The translations under genes and the position numbers were made by a program. The notes under the pieces were generated by a model. It saw nothing but the letters and a program-made list of their open reading frames with translations. It was not told the origin of the DNA and searched no databases. DNA of 64,000 bases from Monomorium pharaonis (Eukaryota > Arthropoda > Insecta > Hymenoptera > Formicidae): contig NC_050473.1 in assembly GCF_013373865.1 (NCBI RefSeq), positions 12,841,365 through 12,905,364 on the forward strand, in the 5' to 3' direction. Shown piece by piece: positions 37,111 to 52,129 of the stretch; positions within the stretch are counted from its first letter, which is position 1, and the number at the start of each line of letters is the position of its first letter.

Positions 37111-40100
37111 TTCCGCGCCTTTTGTGTGTATACAGCGTTGGACGTGCGTACACATGGGATGATAGTACCGCCGGTGAAGCGCACGCGTGTGGGAGCTGGC
37201 CGGCGTATGTAATATGTGGATAATGTTGATGGCTGGACGTGGATTCGTCTGTTTGTAGTGCCTTGCCATACGCCATTAAAAAGATAAACGAAAACGCTTC
37301 TTTACAGATCGTGCTGCAACGTCTGGGCTACATAAGGAGACCGATCATTTTGTACCTGTCGTTCACATTAACATTAGACATTCTCAAGCGTAACGTTTGT
37401 TCGGGATCTTTATAATGGAATAATAGAGTCGATTATTAAAGGAGAGTTATTATTTGTAACACTTGTTAGCTTTTATTCGGTTCTTGGGCTATTCGATTAA
37501 ATTGATCGACTGTGTACGTATTCTTTTAAATACACAATGTAAACATATTTTTACGGTTCAGTGTTTCGTGACGAATTGAAACATACAGAATGATAAGAAG
37601 GAATAACAACACGAAGAATAACTTTACCTTAAGTTCTCTTCGAAGAAACTAGCGTATACAAAAAATAAAACAGAAAGCAGAATGTAGGAATCTTATCGAC
37701 GTATTGTATTGATCGTTAAACACAAAGAGACATAGAGGTAAACGCGAGTTTGGTTAGCAAACATCGATCGATGGTTTCAAGCTCGGTTTATGCCTGTCAC
37801 TTCACGACCGTCCATGTCCGAGCGAATACTCGCAATAATTCCCGTTTAATGCCAATGGCGAAAGATAGCGGAGACCGTGATGCGATCGTCACGATGTGTC
37901 GATCGTAACAGCTTCCACTGACCTCGAAACAAAATGTCGTTGAAGATACATGTTTGGATCACAGAAGGGGAGACAGGTGCGGCAGAAATGACGGGAGATA
38001 CTCCGGTAGTGAAAAGTTTCGAGCCAATAATGTGAGTAGGTCCCGTCTTCTCGAGGACCAAACAAATATGTTCAAACACGCTCGAGCGGCAGCCGGGGCG
38101 ACACTCGTGCGAGCGAGTGAACAAACCTTCTCCAGCAGTATCCTAATCCAACAGCCTCCGTCGAGCTCCGAAGCCAAGTGCTCTTCATATCATATAGTGT
38201 CTCGTGCCTTCACTTTCGCTTAGAAAATAATTGGAAAGAATGACGATTTTTTGTATGTTTATAACGGGTTTTGAATTTTTACGTAGGCGGATTTTATTGT
38301 GTACTCAGGAAACAAGAGATTTTTATGACTCAAATGACTTTACATTTTATTTTACATTTTCGTTACGTTGTTTGATGATAATACGAATTAAAACTATCTC
38401 TTGTGAGTATGTCGATTTTTGCGTGATTCCTATAATGCATTTGACTTTCTTTGACGTGCTGCGATAATAATTAAGGATCCTTGTGGTGGGAATTTCAACG
38501 TACGGTTTACGTACGGTTACGTGAGACATATTGAGGCGAGAATAATTTTCGCCGTCCCAGCGATAAGAACCGGTTACCAGCGGTGCAATCGTACGTGCGA
38601 ATGCAACACATTGCGTCGCCTTACGCGGGGCGATGTCACGTGAAAATGCAACTGCATTGGATTCGGTCGTGCAATTGCAATGTTACTATCATTAAGTTGA
38701 CTATTTGAATTTTTAATATTTCTGTGAGTTTTAGACAATATAATATTTTAATTTCTCTTAAAAAATTGTATTAAAAATTATATTAACAATAACTGAAAAT
38801 TAAAATAACAAAGTCGAAGAACAAAATCGGTTTATGTGATTTCTAATTGTTTGTCGCATCTTGAATATAATAGTTAAATAGTAGGTTCGATTATTAATTT
38901 GTGTGTATGTGGCTATGTATGCAACGTATCCACTACTGACAGTTTCATGAAGATTTGTCCAAAACCGAAACGTTCGAGGATCCTTCATCGCTTACGCCAG
39001 TGTTGGTCGCACTCTTACCGTTACGTTCACCTGGACAGGCAATGAGAGAAAGAGAGGAAGGGTGGGGGCGGAAAGAGAGAATCATCGTAGCTGCTGCTGG
39101 TGCTCGTTATCGCTCGCAGGTTCATGCCAGCGGACAGTTAAGACCGAAGTTCGTTGGACATTCAACGCTATAAATTCGTACAAAATGAAGACAGAAAGAA
39201 ACAGTACGTATGTGTATGTGTGTATGCGAAATGATACAAGGTGGTTAAACGGAGAGGTGTGCCGGAACCGACCTACCTTTTAACGTTTTCTCGCATCCAC
39301 CCTCGCGTGAAAACACGCACGCAGACCATTATAGGGGTGGGAACACCTCGGAATCATCAAAAGCAGCGATCGCCTCGCAGTAATGCGTTTTGTCACGGAC
39401 ATGGTCCCTGGATTAACTTCATTTCGACATTATCGAGTGGCATATTTATTATATCTTACATCAATATACATTTGCTATAATTTTACGCATTTGTATAGCA
39501 CATTTCTTTAATTAATAGAAAAATTTGTCAGCATATGTATTCCCCCGTCATATCTTTACAATTTACTAGTTTTTCAATCACGAACGTGAACGAGAATGAA
39601 TTCTAATTTGGCAATACCTGATTTTATATCGTCTATTCTATACTCGGAATATTCGGACATTTTACTGATTGATTTTTGTAATTTCAACTTTTTCCATTGC
39701 CTATTGTGTTTTACGGAGTTTAACGATGATTAGAAGAAATAGAACAAACACACATAGATGAATGTTGAACGGTAAAATGACTATCAGAAGCAATGGTCAT
39801 GTACGATGTGAGGAGTAAACTGTTCTTGGATATAAGAATAGCGGTGGGCACATTTTTACAATAATCGAAGGGAGTAAAAAGAGGAAGGAAGAGACGCGAA
39901 AGACAACGCAACATGAGAGGCAAAGTCTCGAAGGTGTAACCGCAGCCACGCCCCAATTAGGTTCTCCAGACGGTTTACGGTTGAAGCTGGGCTGGTATTT
40001 ATGATGAGAATGTCCGCACCTGTGGTGACACTCGCCACCGAGCCACCAGCAACCCCTCCTGGAGCAGAGCGCGAGAGTGTTTTATGGCGCGCAGATAGCC

Positions 40101-43100
40101 TCACGCACACCTTCCCGAGCATTAGCTACAGCCAGGTGATATATGACGCGTATATTGCTCTTGGTGAACGGCGAACCGCCGCGAGCCACTCTATCCCTAC
40201 GCGATCCTATATCCACGTCGTCCCTTATTTCCAGATGCCCGGGCCCTCCGCCTTGGAAACTTTTCAGGATGGCGAGCGGAGACGCGCTGGTCGTTTTGGA
40301 TTCTGGTCGAGAAGCCGCTCGACTATCTTCCTCTCGCACACGTTTTGCGAGAAGAGGACATTCTCACGCTCTCTTGCTATTTTTCATAGATAATTACTTT
40401 TTCAATTATGCCAAGATTAAATTTTTTAAATGTATAATCAAACGTTAAACTTTAAACATGAAATTAAAAGTGAGGAAATCTGAGGATGATGGCTCGTATT
40501 TAATATTTTGTTTCATACGAGATGTTTACCATAAGCGGTACGTATAATATTTACGTGTAGCATCTCTTTAGGGTGAATCGGGGATTATAGCTTCGATTTA
40601 TGGGCGAGCAGTGGAGTGACTTGACGCATTAAGTATCTGTCTGTTACTGTCAAAGCTGCATCCTACACCACCGCCCTTGCAGGGCTCTCCGAGGGATGCC
40701 ACTCGCGGTAGGAACCAAGGAACGTCTCGGATCGGAATTGGCGGCGGCTCGGCTGCTGCACGATGAAGCGCGACATCGGTAGCCCCTTCGTCACGTAAAG
40801 ACGTACAAAACGCGGCTGTACCGCTCACTTAGTCTCAGTCGGAGGCGTTCTCGCGCGATAAACATCGACGTACCTCCCGCTGCTGCATCGAGCGACGTTT
40901 AAATGCACGAGAAGACGAGTTCTTGTCGTCGTCCTACGCTCCTTCCGCATGAGAGCGCGTCTAATGATCGGAGTAATAGTCGCGCCGTGTTTACGTTTTT
41001 TACAACAGTCGCGACACGACAAGCATTTAAGGTTGATTATAATAATCAATCTTAATTACTTTTATATAACTTCTATGTATTGTATTTATGTACATGACTT
41101 TGGATGATATAATGATATAAATCGCATTGTTTTATTAAAAGTATTAAAAGACATTTTGTAAAGGTACTTGATATGAAATATAGCTGTTGTGCTGTATAAA
41201 TAGAAATTTAAATTTTTATATTGTACCGCAAGTTTGAAAGAAATCCTAATATTTTTAATATATATCGTTAACTTTAAGGAAAAGCTAGAAGACGCGAAAG
41301 AGATTTTCGAATTTCGCATTCACATAAAATGGAATCGATATCCGAAGGAAATTAGCCGGCGCGCTTTGCGTTAGTGAGCGATGAATCACGCGTGCTTCTG
41401 TCACGCGGAGGGTGCCACAGCGGCTACAAGTTCCAATTCGATTTCTCGAAATCGACGAAGGAGGGGCTGACGCGGAAGTCTCCGCGGCCGAATGAGGAGA
41501 GGCGGAAGAAAGCGGGGAAGAAGAGCTTCGACTCTCTCGGCCTCGGCTTGGCTCTCTCCATCCGCTTCCGCGGGATATCAGCTCGCTATACGAGCTTTAA
41601 TCGCATTCGAATGCAATGTTGCGGAAAATTTCATTTGAGCGAGGCACGAGGGAGCGAGTGAACGGGATGGTGGTAGAGAGATTGGGGGGCGGAAGGGGGA
41701 TGCTCGGGAGAGTGGATCCCGCTGTGACTTTGTCTCGACTTTGCGGACCCCCAACCGGGTCCTCCACTCGCCGTTCCGCCACGACACATTTGCATATCCA
41801 CCGCTCGTCCGCAAATGCAATCGTGGCATCGAGCGCGTCACGATGATCAAATCTTTACGACGCTACGCGAATCGTAGCATTATGATAGTGCGATGCTCGA
41901 ATCCGTACGTAATTGATAAATAAGTCATTGGCTATCGAGAGTAACGACTGTCCGATTCTGTTTTATTTAAGTACGTGCTCGTACTGAAATCAATCGCGTT
42001 ATCGTTTTCGAGATATTTCTCTCGCCATATGGGAGCATACTTTTTTTGTTATTTTTCTTAGATATTTTGTAATTTTAATATTTTTATTTTTATCATTTTA
42101 TATAACGCAATGTATAACATGTTGCAAGTGATAAACGAATTTGTATGATATTTGATTAATTCCTTTGGCACATTTTCACCCTTTAAAAAAGAGATTTATC
42201 GCTAAAAACTTGTAATACTTCTCTTTGAAATACAAGTTCTTTATGACGACACATTCTATCGAAATAATATAAGCAAAACGCTAACATTATTTTATCCCTG
42301 CTATCACATTCGCGTACGAGAATATTCATTTTTCACACTTTTTAACATGTACCTGTGAAACTTCGTAGATCTGGACGTGACGACAATTTGGGAACGGGCC
42401 GTGAACGATGAGAAGCGAGAGTGGGTTGGATCGGCATTTACATTTACAACGAGACTGATTGAATCGTGATTGAAAATCCACTTAATTAAGAACGTGCGCC
42501 ATTATGTTTATTGCCCGGTGAAGCGAGCAAACCGTGCGTGGTCGTCGGCGATTGCAAGGGAGAGTCCTGGATGTTTGGCAAATGCAGGACATGACCAATC
42601 GTCTACGCTATACTAACAATAAGAATCAATGTGTCGAGTAATTCGATTCAGTGATGTACATTTTTGTCAGCTGTCGATCGATTTAAATTGATTTAATTGA
42701 GCGATTAATCTTCACACGGTTGGAATTTTCTAGGATATAATGAATAGCCTTCATGATACAATATTAATTTCAAAACTTATACACAGATTTGAAAAGAATA
42801 TGAAGGAAGGTTTTTCAAAGAAGTGAAACGTCAGTTCGGCTAAACTTAAAAATTTTTTCAAAATCAGATGTCGAATTTTTTATTTTACGTCACAAGATCA
42901 TATCAGTCAAAAATACACATTTAGGAGAAATTAAAAAAATAAATTATAACTAAGGTTTTTTAATTGTAGATTCCTAAAAATTTTAACGAAAATTGAAAGC
43001 AAAATACGAGACGACATTTGAAATATGTCTGGAATAAAAATAAAATTGTAGTGGAATAAAAAAAGGTAGTACTGTTACATATGGAGCACTGTCACATATT

Positions 43101-44196
43101 TAGATAGAATTTAGATAAACATAAAAATCAATTTAATGATATTATTCAATACAAAATTTAGAGCTTATTATATATGATCATTTTTCGAAAGATTCGATCG
43201 ATTCTAGATTTATGGTTCAAATTGTTTCTCGTGCTCATTTGCTCAATGTCTTTCGATGCACTTGACAAAAAAGCGTTCGTTAATTGGAATCAAGACGCAA
43301 CCTTTTGAGTACGCGGACGTATAGGGACACGGATACAGTAGTTATACTATTTCACAGGTACCTTAGGGACTCGTACACGCGAACGACACGTATACACAAA
43401 TACGTGTCAGTACACATACATATGTATACATGTTCAGTAACTCTGCTCCACGAGAAATAACAAACAGCGTGCGAGCCTAATTAATTACTTGTCTGCTAAT
43501 TACTGTAATTATATGTTGCCACACCCGTCTGAATCCTCTCGATCGTTCTCATCCTTTTAACGAGCTCTTAATCTAAGAAAGATTTCATAGCGAGATGACA
43601 GATTTATTTTTGATGCTATTTTCGATAATTACATCAAAGTCGTATTTGTGACTTAGTTTCTCTAGTGTTCTCTCTTAGTGTTCTCTCTTTCTTTTTCGCT
43701 TTTAATTTTCATTCACGCGTCCATTTGTAGAAAAACCTCAGGTTTATTGTCGCAACTTTTCGTCGCGGACAGCTATAATTATTGCGCGGCATACCGCCGT
43801 GGTGGCACATTTTGATACGGCTGACTAGATCGACCAAAACAATGATGTTGGTCGGCGGGATCCGTTGATAGTCTGTTGGTTTTCGCGGGATTCACTAAAT
43901 TGCCTCATCGCATACTGCGGATGGCAAGAAATATGACAGCGAACTGGGACAGATGATCGGAATAAAGGATCGAGGGCGATCGCTCGAACGACAAGTGGTG
44001 TTTGCAAAAACTTATTGTCTTCGGAATTACGAGAAAGACACGATGCATTTCTCATATTATGGTTCAATGAAGAGCGCCGATCCTCGAGGATTGGAAAAAA
44101 AGATGATTAATAGAGATAAAAAAGAATTATGACTAGTTTTTTCTTAATTAGTAGTTTTTGATTAATCTTTACCGACGAATTATGAAGACTTAGCCG

Positions 44197-44216
44197 TATA
44201 TATATATATATATATA
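44197..44216. repeat. (TA)10 microsatellite
   Basis: A pure TA run of 20 nt is seen directly. Confidence 0.9.
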
Positions 44217-44754
44217 GCTATTGCATTCGTGTGCTTATTTTTATCAGTCACACATTTTTTACTTTTCTTCTTTTTCCAGTTATATTAAGTAAGATATTGG
44301 TGTTATAACAAAACTTTCAATTTAAGAAGCGATAAGCCTGTTTGACCGAAAATGGCATTTCAAAAATGTAATCTGTTCTCCATAAAAATAATTCTACCGC
44401 CACACAGCGTGTCTATCTTGGATTGGCATTGCTATGTGTAAATGGTGTTTCTTAACGCGGAAGAACATGTTTTCTTCAGTTTCGTAGATACCCGTCACAA
44501 CACGACGTGCGAACAAACGTGTAATGCTCGTCACATGGCCGTGTGCCATGCGTTATGGATGGTGTACGGGTGAGTCCTCGAAGACCAGTCCTGGAGACAG
44601 TGTGGCACGCGGAGTGGCATGCTAGCGGTATTAAACTCTCAGTGGCGTGTATGATTGGGCTGGCAGATGTCACTCGTTATGTAAATGTCCGAGTGTTTAC
44701 GAGGAGACACCTCCGGTAACTAGCACTCCACTCGTGGCTATAATGATGCGCTAG

Positions 44755-44758
<4 letters not shown>

Positions 44759-44788
<30 letters not shown>
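44759..44788. repeat. (CT)15 microsatellite
   Basis: A pure CT run of 30 nt is seen directly, continuing into TTCTTCATCTTCT. Confidence 0.93.
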
Positions 44789-44791
<3 letters not shown>

Positions 44792-47238
44792 TCATCTTCT
44801 ATTTCGCATCCAGTGGCGAGTCTCACTGATTCCTCATCAAGACGATTGCATCAACAGCCCCGGTTCACAGGATACTTTGATGTATCTTAATTGGCACAGT
44901 TTGTCGCTTATTAGGATGGGACAAGTGATTTAGGAGAGTACATAATTGTTTGATATCGATTTTCCAGCTAAATTAATCGATGATAAACGTGTCTTTCAAT
45001 TATATGCGACAATGTATATACGATACTCAGAAAGACATAAATAGCTCGTTACAGATCTGCTTTTAAATACAGAGATTCTTTCGTTTTTTTTTTGTTCATA
45101 CTTCTTTTTGGCGGCGAAGGACCGGTAAGAGACCGGTATCAGAGCATGCGTATTCATTATGTCATTATGTATTTTTTATACGATCCATGAATCTACTTTC
45201 CAGATGTTTCTGATATTATCGACGCAATTTTACGCTTTCTTATTACATTAGAATTTAATTTATAAAAGTTTTGATATTCATGTTATGTTAATGTAATTAT
45301 ATTTTACTTGTATTGGCAATTGAATCGTAGAGCCGTTATTTTTAAAAGTATTTTCAAATTGAGATATTGGCATTGTGAATTAGTAGAGGCCAGGTCGCGA
45401 TAATCCAATTTAGAGTCGCAGAAATCTACGTAATTCGGAAGGACGACATAAATTACGCATATATAAATAATGTTGTGAGATAGATAGAATAGAAGAATGA
45501 ATATTTAAATTAACATTACGCTATCTTCTGTTGCTCTGATCTTTTCACGCGTCACCGAACGCGCTTTAACGGCTAATTTACTATAGAAGCGTTAATAAAT
45601 CTTTCCACGAAATCTCGTTTATCAGAGCGAATCTGACGGTCGGTCACGCTGCTTGTCTCTCTCATAATTAATTAGTATCGGCGCCTAGTTTGTACTCCGA
45701 CATTAGCTGATATAAATGAACGAGGGAAAGTGGTGGGGAACGCATTCGTCTTCTCTCGTGGAGTTTGTTAAGTCGCCGAGATATAATCAGTATCAACTAT
45801 TTCTCTCTTTATTATAATTATGCCGCAGAATTTTTTTCTCTCGAATTAAAGCCCCCTCTTGCTCTCGCTTTCATTCTCACTACAATCGCACTCTCAAGGA
45901 TCATACGTTAATTGCCGCCTGCATTCACTCATAAAACCGGGCGATCTCCAAGCCTGTTGCCTTGTATTCTTCAGTGCGACGCGGCAAGGTCGTACGTGAA
46001 TGGTGCGGCTCCTCGTAGTCGTGAGATCGTATCTACATCGTATGACGCAGGCAACGATGATCGCTTCGTAGCAAGAAGGTATCTTGATCGCCGACGCACA
46101 AGGTTGCATTTTATACCGAATTTTTTATCGGTCACGAGTGTGCTGGGTTCCTGTTCGGTAACCACGTTCGTTACGAAGATAATCGATGAGATTAGGATAA
46201 TTTTCTATTGCTGCGAACACAGAAATCCCTAATCTTTCTAATACACTCAGTACATAAGAGATGCGGTCTAACGTAGAATAATTCTTTCTAAATTGAATTA
46301 TGCAATTTGCGAGCGCAATTAGTGAGTAATGATGAACTTTAAACTAAAGACAGATACGTCAAATGAGACAAATGTGAATACATTTATATAAACAAACATT
46401 GAAGGAAGCAAATAATTTGCATGACGCTTGCAGATGCAATGATAGTTTCGGAAACAAAGGCCACGAGCACATAATAATCTATGTTCTCGCACTGTGCGAG
46501 AGAGTACCGCGGATGGTAGAGGAAAATTAGCTATGATGTGCTGGAAAGTGCTGAGAGGATACTTGCAATATTCTCTCCCGTAACCTCTAGCAGTGGTATG
46601 TAAGACCCGAGGACGACTTTGCGTCTCTAATTGCGTTAGATAACAGTAGTTTTATTAATAACTCTTGCAGAGAATTTCTCATGATGCAGGCGGTGTTGAA
46701 GAGATTATCCCGCTTTGCTACGATATCCGGGGACTTGCAGGAAACAAGTCTCGGCATCGCGAGGAAGCATCCAGAGCCACGTGAGAGCTCAGAGATAGTG
46801 GACACGGCATTTCACTTAATGATAACCGTCCTCCTTCGTCCACCACGCCATGAAGATGGAGAGAAGGGATCGCGGACACAGCATCAGGACGAACCTTTCT
46901 TTCTTATTCTTATGCTTCTCTGTGCTGGGTTATCGTCGATTTGATCTCCCTGGCGCCTGAGTCACGGAGGAACATATGGTTCTATATCCCTGAAATCTCG
47001 TCATCCTTATTCTTCGAGAAGTATATGAGTACGCAAAAGTTCCAATTGATTATTATTGAAACGATTCGATGGCCAGATTATCTCTAGTTTAAATAAATTG
47101 AGATTTTGTAAGTTATTAGAAATAAACGATGGAAAATAGAAAAGCTTTTTCATTCCCACGGTTCAAACGGATAAATATCTAATCCGGCATGAAGACCAAG
47201 GTGTGTCGGTGAGTCTTTCTTTCCATTTTTTTTCTTTG

Positions 47239-47257
47239 TCTCTCTCTCTCTCTCTCT
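47239..47257. repeat. (TC)n microsatellite, short
   Basis: A TC run of 19 nt in a T/C-rich stretch is seen directly. A GA array of opposite strand sense lies about 380 nt downstream. Confidence 0.85.
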
Positions 47258-47627
47258 TGCTCTCTCGCATCGCTGCCGCTGTAGATCCTTTCCGTTTTGT
47301 CGGCAGAAGAACCGACATAACTCGATACTGGAGGGGATTTGCATGCGTGTGTGAAATCGCCGTGGTATCTCGTTACATGCCATCGTCATTGCACGCTCGT
47401 CGTCGTGATGGTACATCCAGACGCCATGACGAAACGACGAAGACGACGACAAAGACGACGCACTGGCGTAGCGAGCCTCGAAGATCGTCGATGCAACATT
47501 GACAAACTAGGTATGCAGATACCTACTGCAAATACACACAGGATGACGGTTGGCGATCAAAAGTCGTGTAATGGTATGGGCCACCATCAAGCGAATAGCT
47601 ATGGTGTGTGGGCGTACGTGCTAAACG

Positions 47628-47632
<5 letters not shown>

Positions 47633-47695
<63 letters not shown>
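47633..47695. repeat. (GA)n microsatellite, 63 nt
   Basis: A pure GA dinucleotide run is seen directly. It is the longest uninterrupted purine tract in the window. Confidence 0.96.
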
Positions 47696-47697
<2 letters not shown>

Positions 47698-50600
47698 TAT
47701 ATGGCGAGGGAACAAGTTCGCGCTTTTTTCCTCCTGTCGGCAATGTTCTGCATCATAGAACCATTACTTTATCTCGATCTGTGATTCAGGGATATATCAC
47801 CGTAAGCAATTTTGTCCCCTTGCGAGATTATTGAATTCGATTTGGACTATGGCGACACACGAGACTATAATTTCCCTTTCTTGATTTTTCAAATTATTTT
47901 ATCTTTTACATATATGCAGATGAAAATTAAATTTAAGTCTGCAATTGTAGAATTTTTTTCAGAAATTTTTTATCAGAAGTTTTTAAAGTTGAACATGATA
48001 TATAAATTTCAAATAATACTTATTGTATAAAGAATTTATAATTTTAAATGCACATACTGATTTGTTTAAATCATCATTTTGTACAATATAATACCTATAC
48101 AATCGATGCGAACATCTTGATGCATCATGGAAGTCTCTATTATTATGTATGTACGAAACTCTTGCAAACTCTTCGCTAACATGTTAACAGTTCTAATCGA
48201 ATTACTATGATCTTAGATCGTTAATACATTGATGTATTGGCAATGTGATAAACTAAGCAAACATTATTACGGGCGCGAGAAAATGCGAGACAGAGCGAAG
48301 GAATTCCTCCGGGAATCGTTAGTATAGGTATTTCCGTTCGCATAGCTAAGTGGACACAGTGGTACAGAGCGGAATGGTCGGGATCGACATGTTGTCTTCC
48401 ACATCCCAGCTATCTTACACGCGGCACTTACCGGACACGACAGATAATAACACGGAGAAGAAACTAGTCGTTGCTCTCTCAAGACCTCCCTCTCGGCTAG
48501 CTAAGACTTCTCTCGCTTCTCAGGCTCCTCCTCCGGTCTAATCGCCGTATGTATCCTTGGCGTTTTATGCGTAGTTGCGAATTCCGCGCGCTAAGTACGA
48601 TTAACGCAACGAGATGCGGGGAATGCAAGCAAAATCGTGACACACGTGTTAAGCGGACATCGTTTGACGCGGTCAAACCGAAGATTCGTTATGACACACG
48701 GAATTTAAATTCATTGCGTGAAAATTTCGAGCATCCGATCTATCGAGTCTGCTTACTCATAATTGATTTTTTATCGCAGGACGCACGGTGTCTTGCTCCG
48801 AGAACGCAAAGTTTTTTGTTTCTGGATACACTTTTTACTCGTGCACCGGAAAATGATTTTTCTCACTTGCGAGATATTTTAAGAAAAACCAGGATAACAC
48901 GACGCGCGATGAGAAATCCTCGGGCTTGAACTTTCGCAGAAAGAACGCTCGTTACTACGAACGGGAAAAAACCATGTTCTCTGCAGTAGTATTTTCCTCG
49001 ATTACCGAGAAATATTGATGTACTCTCACTCGGCTTTTCTTTTTGATCTTGTGACTGATGCAAATGCATACTTCTCACGAGAGAATATATAATTTCCTGT
49101 TTATAAGGACTCACTCTGCTTTTCTTTTTTCAAACTTTTTAAATTCTTTTACTTAGAGAGTCAAATGCCGACAACGATAGCACGATAATATTTTATTTAT
49201 CTATATTAAAATGCCGTGAGTGCTGCTTATATCTTGCATTCGCGATATTGGAATCGCCAGTCGAGTAACCACGAGATTCAGAGACGAGAGCATGTTGCAT
49301 ATTTTACATTCTGCTGACGTTCGCGCCGGGCACAGTTCGTTCTCCCGTACTGTCGGAGTGTCGGCAAAAAGTATGGCGGTTTCGAGGCGAACGGCAGGAC
49401 CGGGATCCTCTCCCTCCTCCCGAGTTGGGTCACAAGTTTTGTACTTTTTTGCACAGAGGCGGCTATGGCTGCGGCTGCGGCGTTGCTCGGTTCGTCCGGT
49501 ATGTGGACCGGAGCGAACAGGGACCGGGACATCTTCTGACCCGCGAGTGCCTCGTGCCCTTCTCTCGTCCTTAATTTGTGATTCCATGCGTCTTTGGCCA
49601 GCAATCTTCTCCAATCTTAGTTTTTGGTTTTACCATTTTACTCTTTCAATGCGTGCAATAATAAAGAAAGAGTAAAAATTAAAAATAATTTTTCAATAAT
49701 ATATTATGAGGATATGTTTTATGTATTTATGTTAGAAAATTGAAGATTTGTCGATAGTTAATATTGGCTTATTTTGTGTAATAATTGACGAGGACGAAAC
49801 GTTTGTTTTAAGACGGCAGTAACTTTGATAATGTCATCGATAAGTAATATCGTTAAGTTGAAACGTCTATGTCACTTTTATCGGTATGAGATTAGTACTC
49901 GACAATAATTGCAATTTAAGGAGGCTGTGTTTTCACGTTTCTTTCACTTTTTATTATTTCTTCTGTTCGCATCCTCAAATGGAGAAGTTGCATTTCTGTA
50001 CTGAGATTTGCATGGTACGAATGATTGCATTGTCTTCTTTATTAACCAGGTTCTGAAAAGTCACGAATAAATAAACATATAATTTGAAGACGAAGCTTTA
50101 CGCTTGTCAAATATTCCTGATTATATTGATCTTGATTCATCTCGACGAATGTTTTATTTAATATGAAATAAAACGTATTCTCGCATGCTATGCGTGCCGA
50201 TAAAACGACGAGGACATCGGTGCGGCTATATCTTTGCGATCATTGTGCTTCACATGCTAGCGGGGCTTCGAACGTAGGTATCTTCGGATTGTCGCAGGTT
50301 CTCAACTTGAATTTTTTAAATTAGAGAAAATTTGACTTTTTCTGAAAAGTTAGTTTCTTCTATAGAATATTACTATTGCTTCGTTTTAATAGGAGTCACG
50401 AGAGAGCTTCGTTGCAATGGAAAACGATTTTATAATGGGAATAAGATAAAAATATTATTTATATGAAGTGAAATATATTGTTTAATATTTTTTTGTAGAA
50501 AATATACAACATTGTCGAAAAATTTAAACAGTCTGGGATATCTAACAATTTTTACCCGCGCTCGATTCAAAGTTCCGCGCAATTTGTTCGACAAACTCTC

Positions 50601-52073
50601 GATTACTCCTGCGTGCGGTTACGTAAGCAAAATATAGTTTTTTACGTATGCGGTCGCAAAAAATAAATAAAGGAGGAGCAAGTGAACACAACCGTGCATT
50701 CGTGTATCCGCATGCAGAGAAATTACGTGCACGCAGGTCTCGAATGCGTATCGCACCTGCCGCGCGCGAAATGAGCGCGACGTTGTTTGCGATGTCAAAG
50801 ACCTGTTTTCTTTTTGAGAACCTGATGCCGGACATCCTTGCCGGAACAAACTGCCTCGGACTCGATCTGCCACGCACGTAATACATCTCGATTTCGAATA
50901 AAATTGTATATTATTTGTACATATCGTCATACGTACATATCATCTAGCGTATCATTATTTTATACTGTCGCGTTTTTTAATTAATAATACATTACTAATA
51001 TATTAAATATCGATAACATGATCGTGATGATAAAATAATTGATGCGTTCAAATAATTAGCATCATTATGTGAGTTTTTAATTGATATTTTTTCTGAAGAT
51101 TCACAATCTTGTGGAGAACCCCTGTTAAGCCAACATCTCGAGGTGTGCGTGACGGCACGTACGTGAGACATATACTGGCGCGACCAGTTCCGAGGACACT
51201 GTCGTCGGCAGCAAAAACACTATTGAGTTAATCAACTAATTTATAATTAAAATTCCACGATGGGAGCACGTTTGGATCAGCCAATTCTTCGCCAGTCACC
51301 GGTGTAAACTGCAAGAAGCGAGCGAACCGTCTGCTCTGCGTTGTTTCGCGGTAATCGTCATCAAATTCATAGAACATCAATTAACTGTCCGGCGACACCC
51401 TTTCTGTTCTCATTCGGCTTGCGTTTCAGTCTACCTAGGTACTCTACGTTCGGAAAAGGATCGACCTAGTTTTGCGATTTGTCCGGTTTCTCATCTTTGA
51501 CGCAACTTATTAGGCCCTTTTGTTACTTGATACTTGATTCCGCCGAACACGATGCTTAGATTTGATTAATTATTTACGTGTCTTTGTCATGTTTTTTTCT
51601 GCTTGTGTTACCACCCTTGTAGAGCGGATCTTTAGTCTCGTGATTTTCAAGTCGTTAATCCGCCGTATGCTTTTATCGTCTATTTTTAGATTTCTCGACA
51701 TTCGCGATAATGCCATTAATTTGCACATATTCATTATTCATCGCAATTTTCACGAGAATCTTAAATTTTTCCTCACGGTTTAACGTACTCTACTCTTGAC
51801 TTGATAATTTAATCGTATTAAATTACTCTACGATTTAAATTATAACCAAGCCTCACTATATTTCATCCACCTCTGTTCTTTATATGTGTCATAATGGATA
51901 TGAATGTTGGAAGTTCGCGGAAATCGCATGAAAATTCGACAAGTTTGCATAACGATAATTTTACTTCCGAGAACAGATAAATAACTAGCTATTCTCTTAA
52001 TAAGAAGCGTACATCAATTATTAATATTAATTTCAATTATTTTTCAAGTGGTTTTTATCAAAATAATTTTGGT

Positions 52074-52129
52074 CACTAAAAGGAAGAATAACACTTTTTA
52101 TCACTAAAAATTGAAGAAAACCACTAAAA
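52074..52129. repeat. three CACTAAAA motifs in a short interspersed cluster
   Basis: CACTAAAA occurs at 52074, 52102 and 52122, each in an A-rich context. The spacing is irregular (28 and 20 nt), so this is a degenerate repeat or coincidence rather than a clean tandem array. Confidence 0.6.

Noticed and set aside
43349..43370. TTTCACAG|GTACCT as a ratchet point
   Set aside because: Short pyrimidine tract and a poor donor (GTACCT).
47339..47758. Open frames with poly-Glu/Arg or poly-Asp runs (here, 32536-33271, 24911-25177, 37054-37269)
   Set aside because: These arise from GA, CT and GTC microsatellites read in an open frame. There is no conserved sequence around the repeat.
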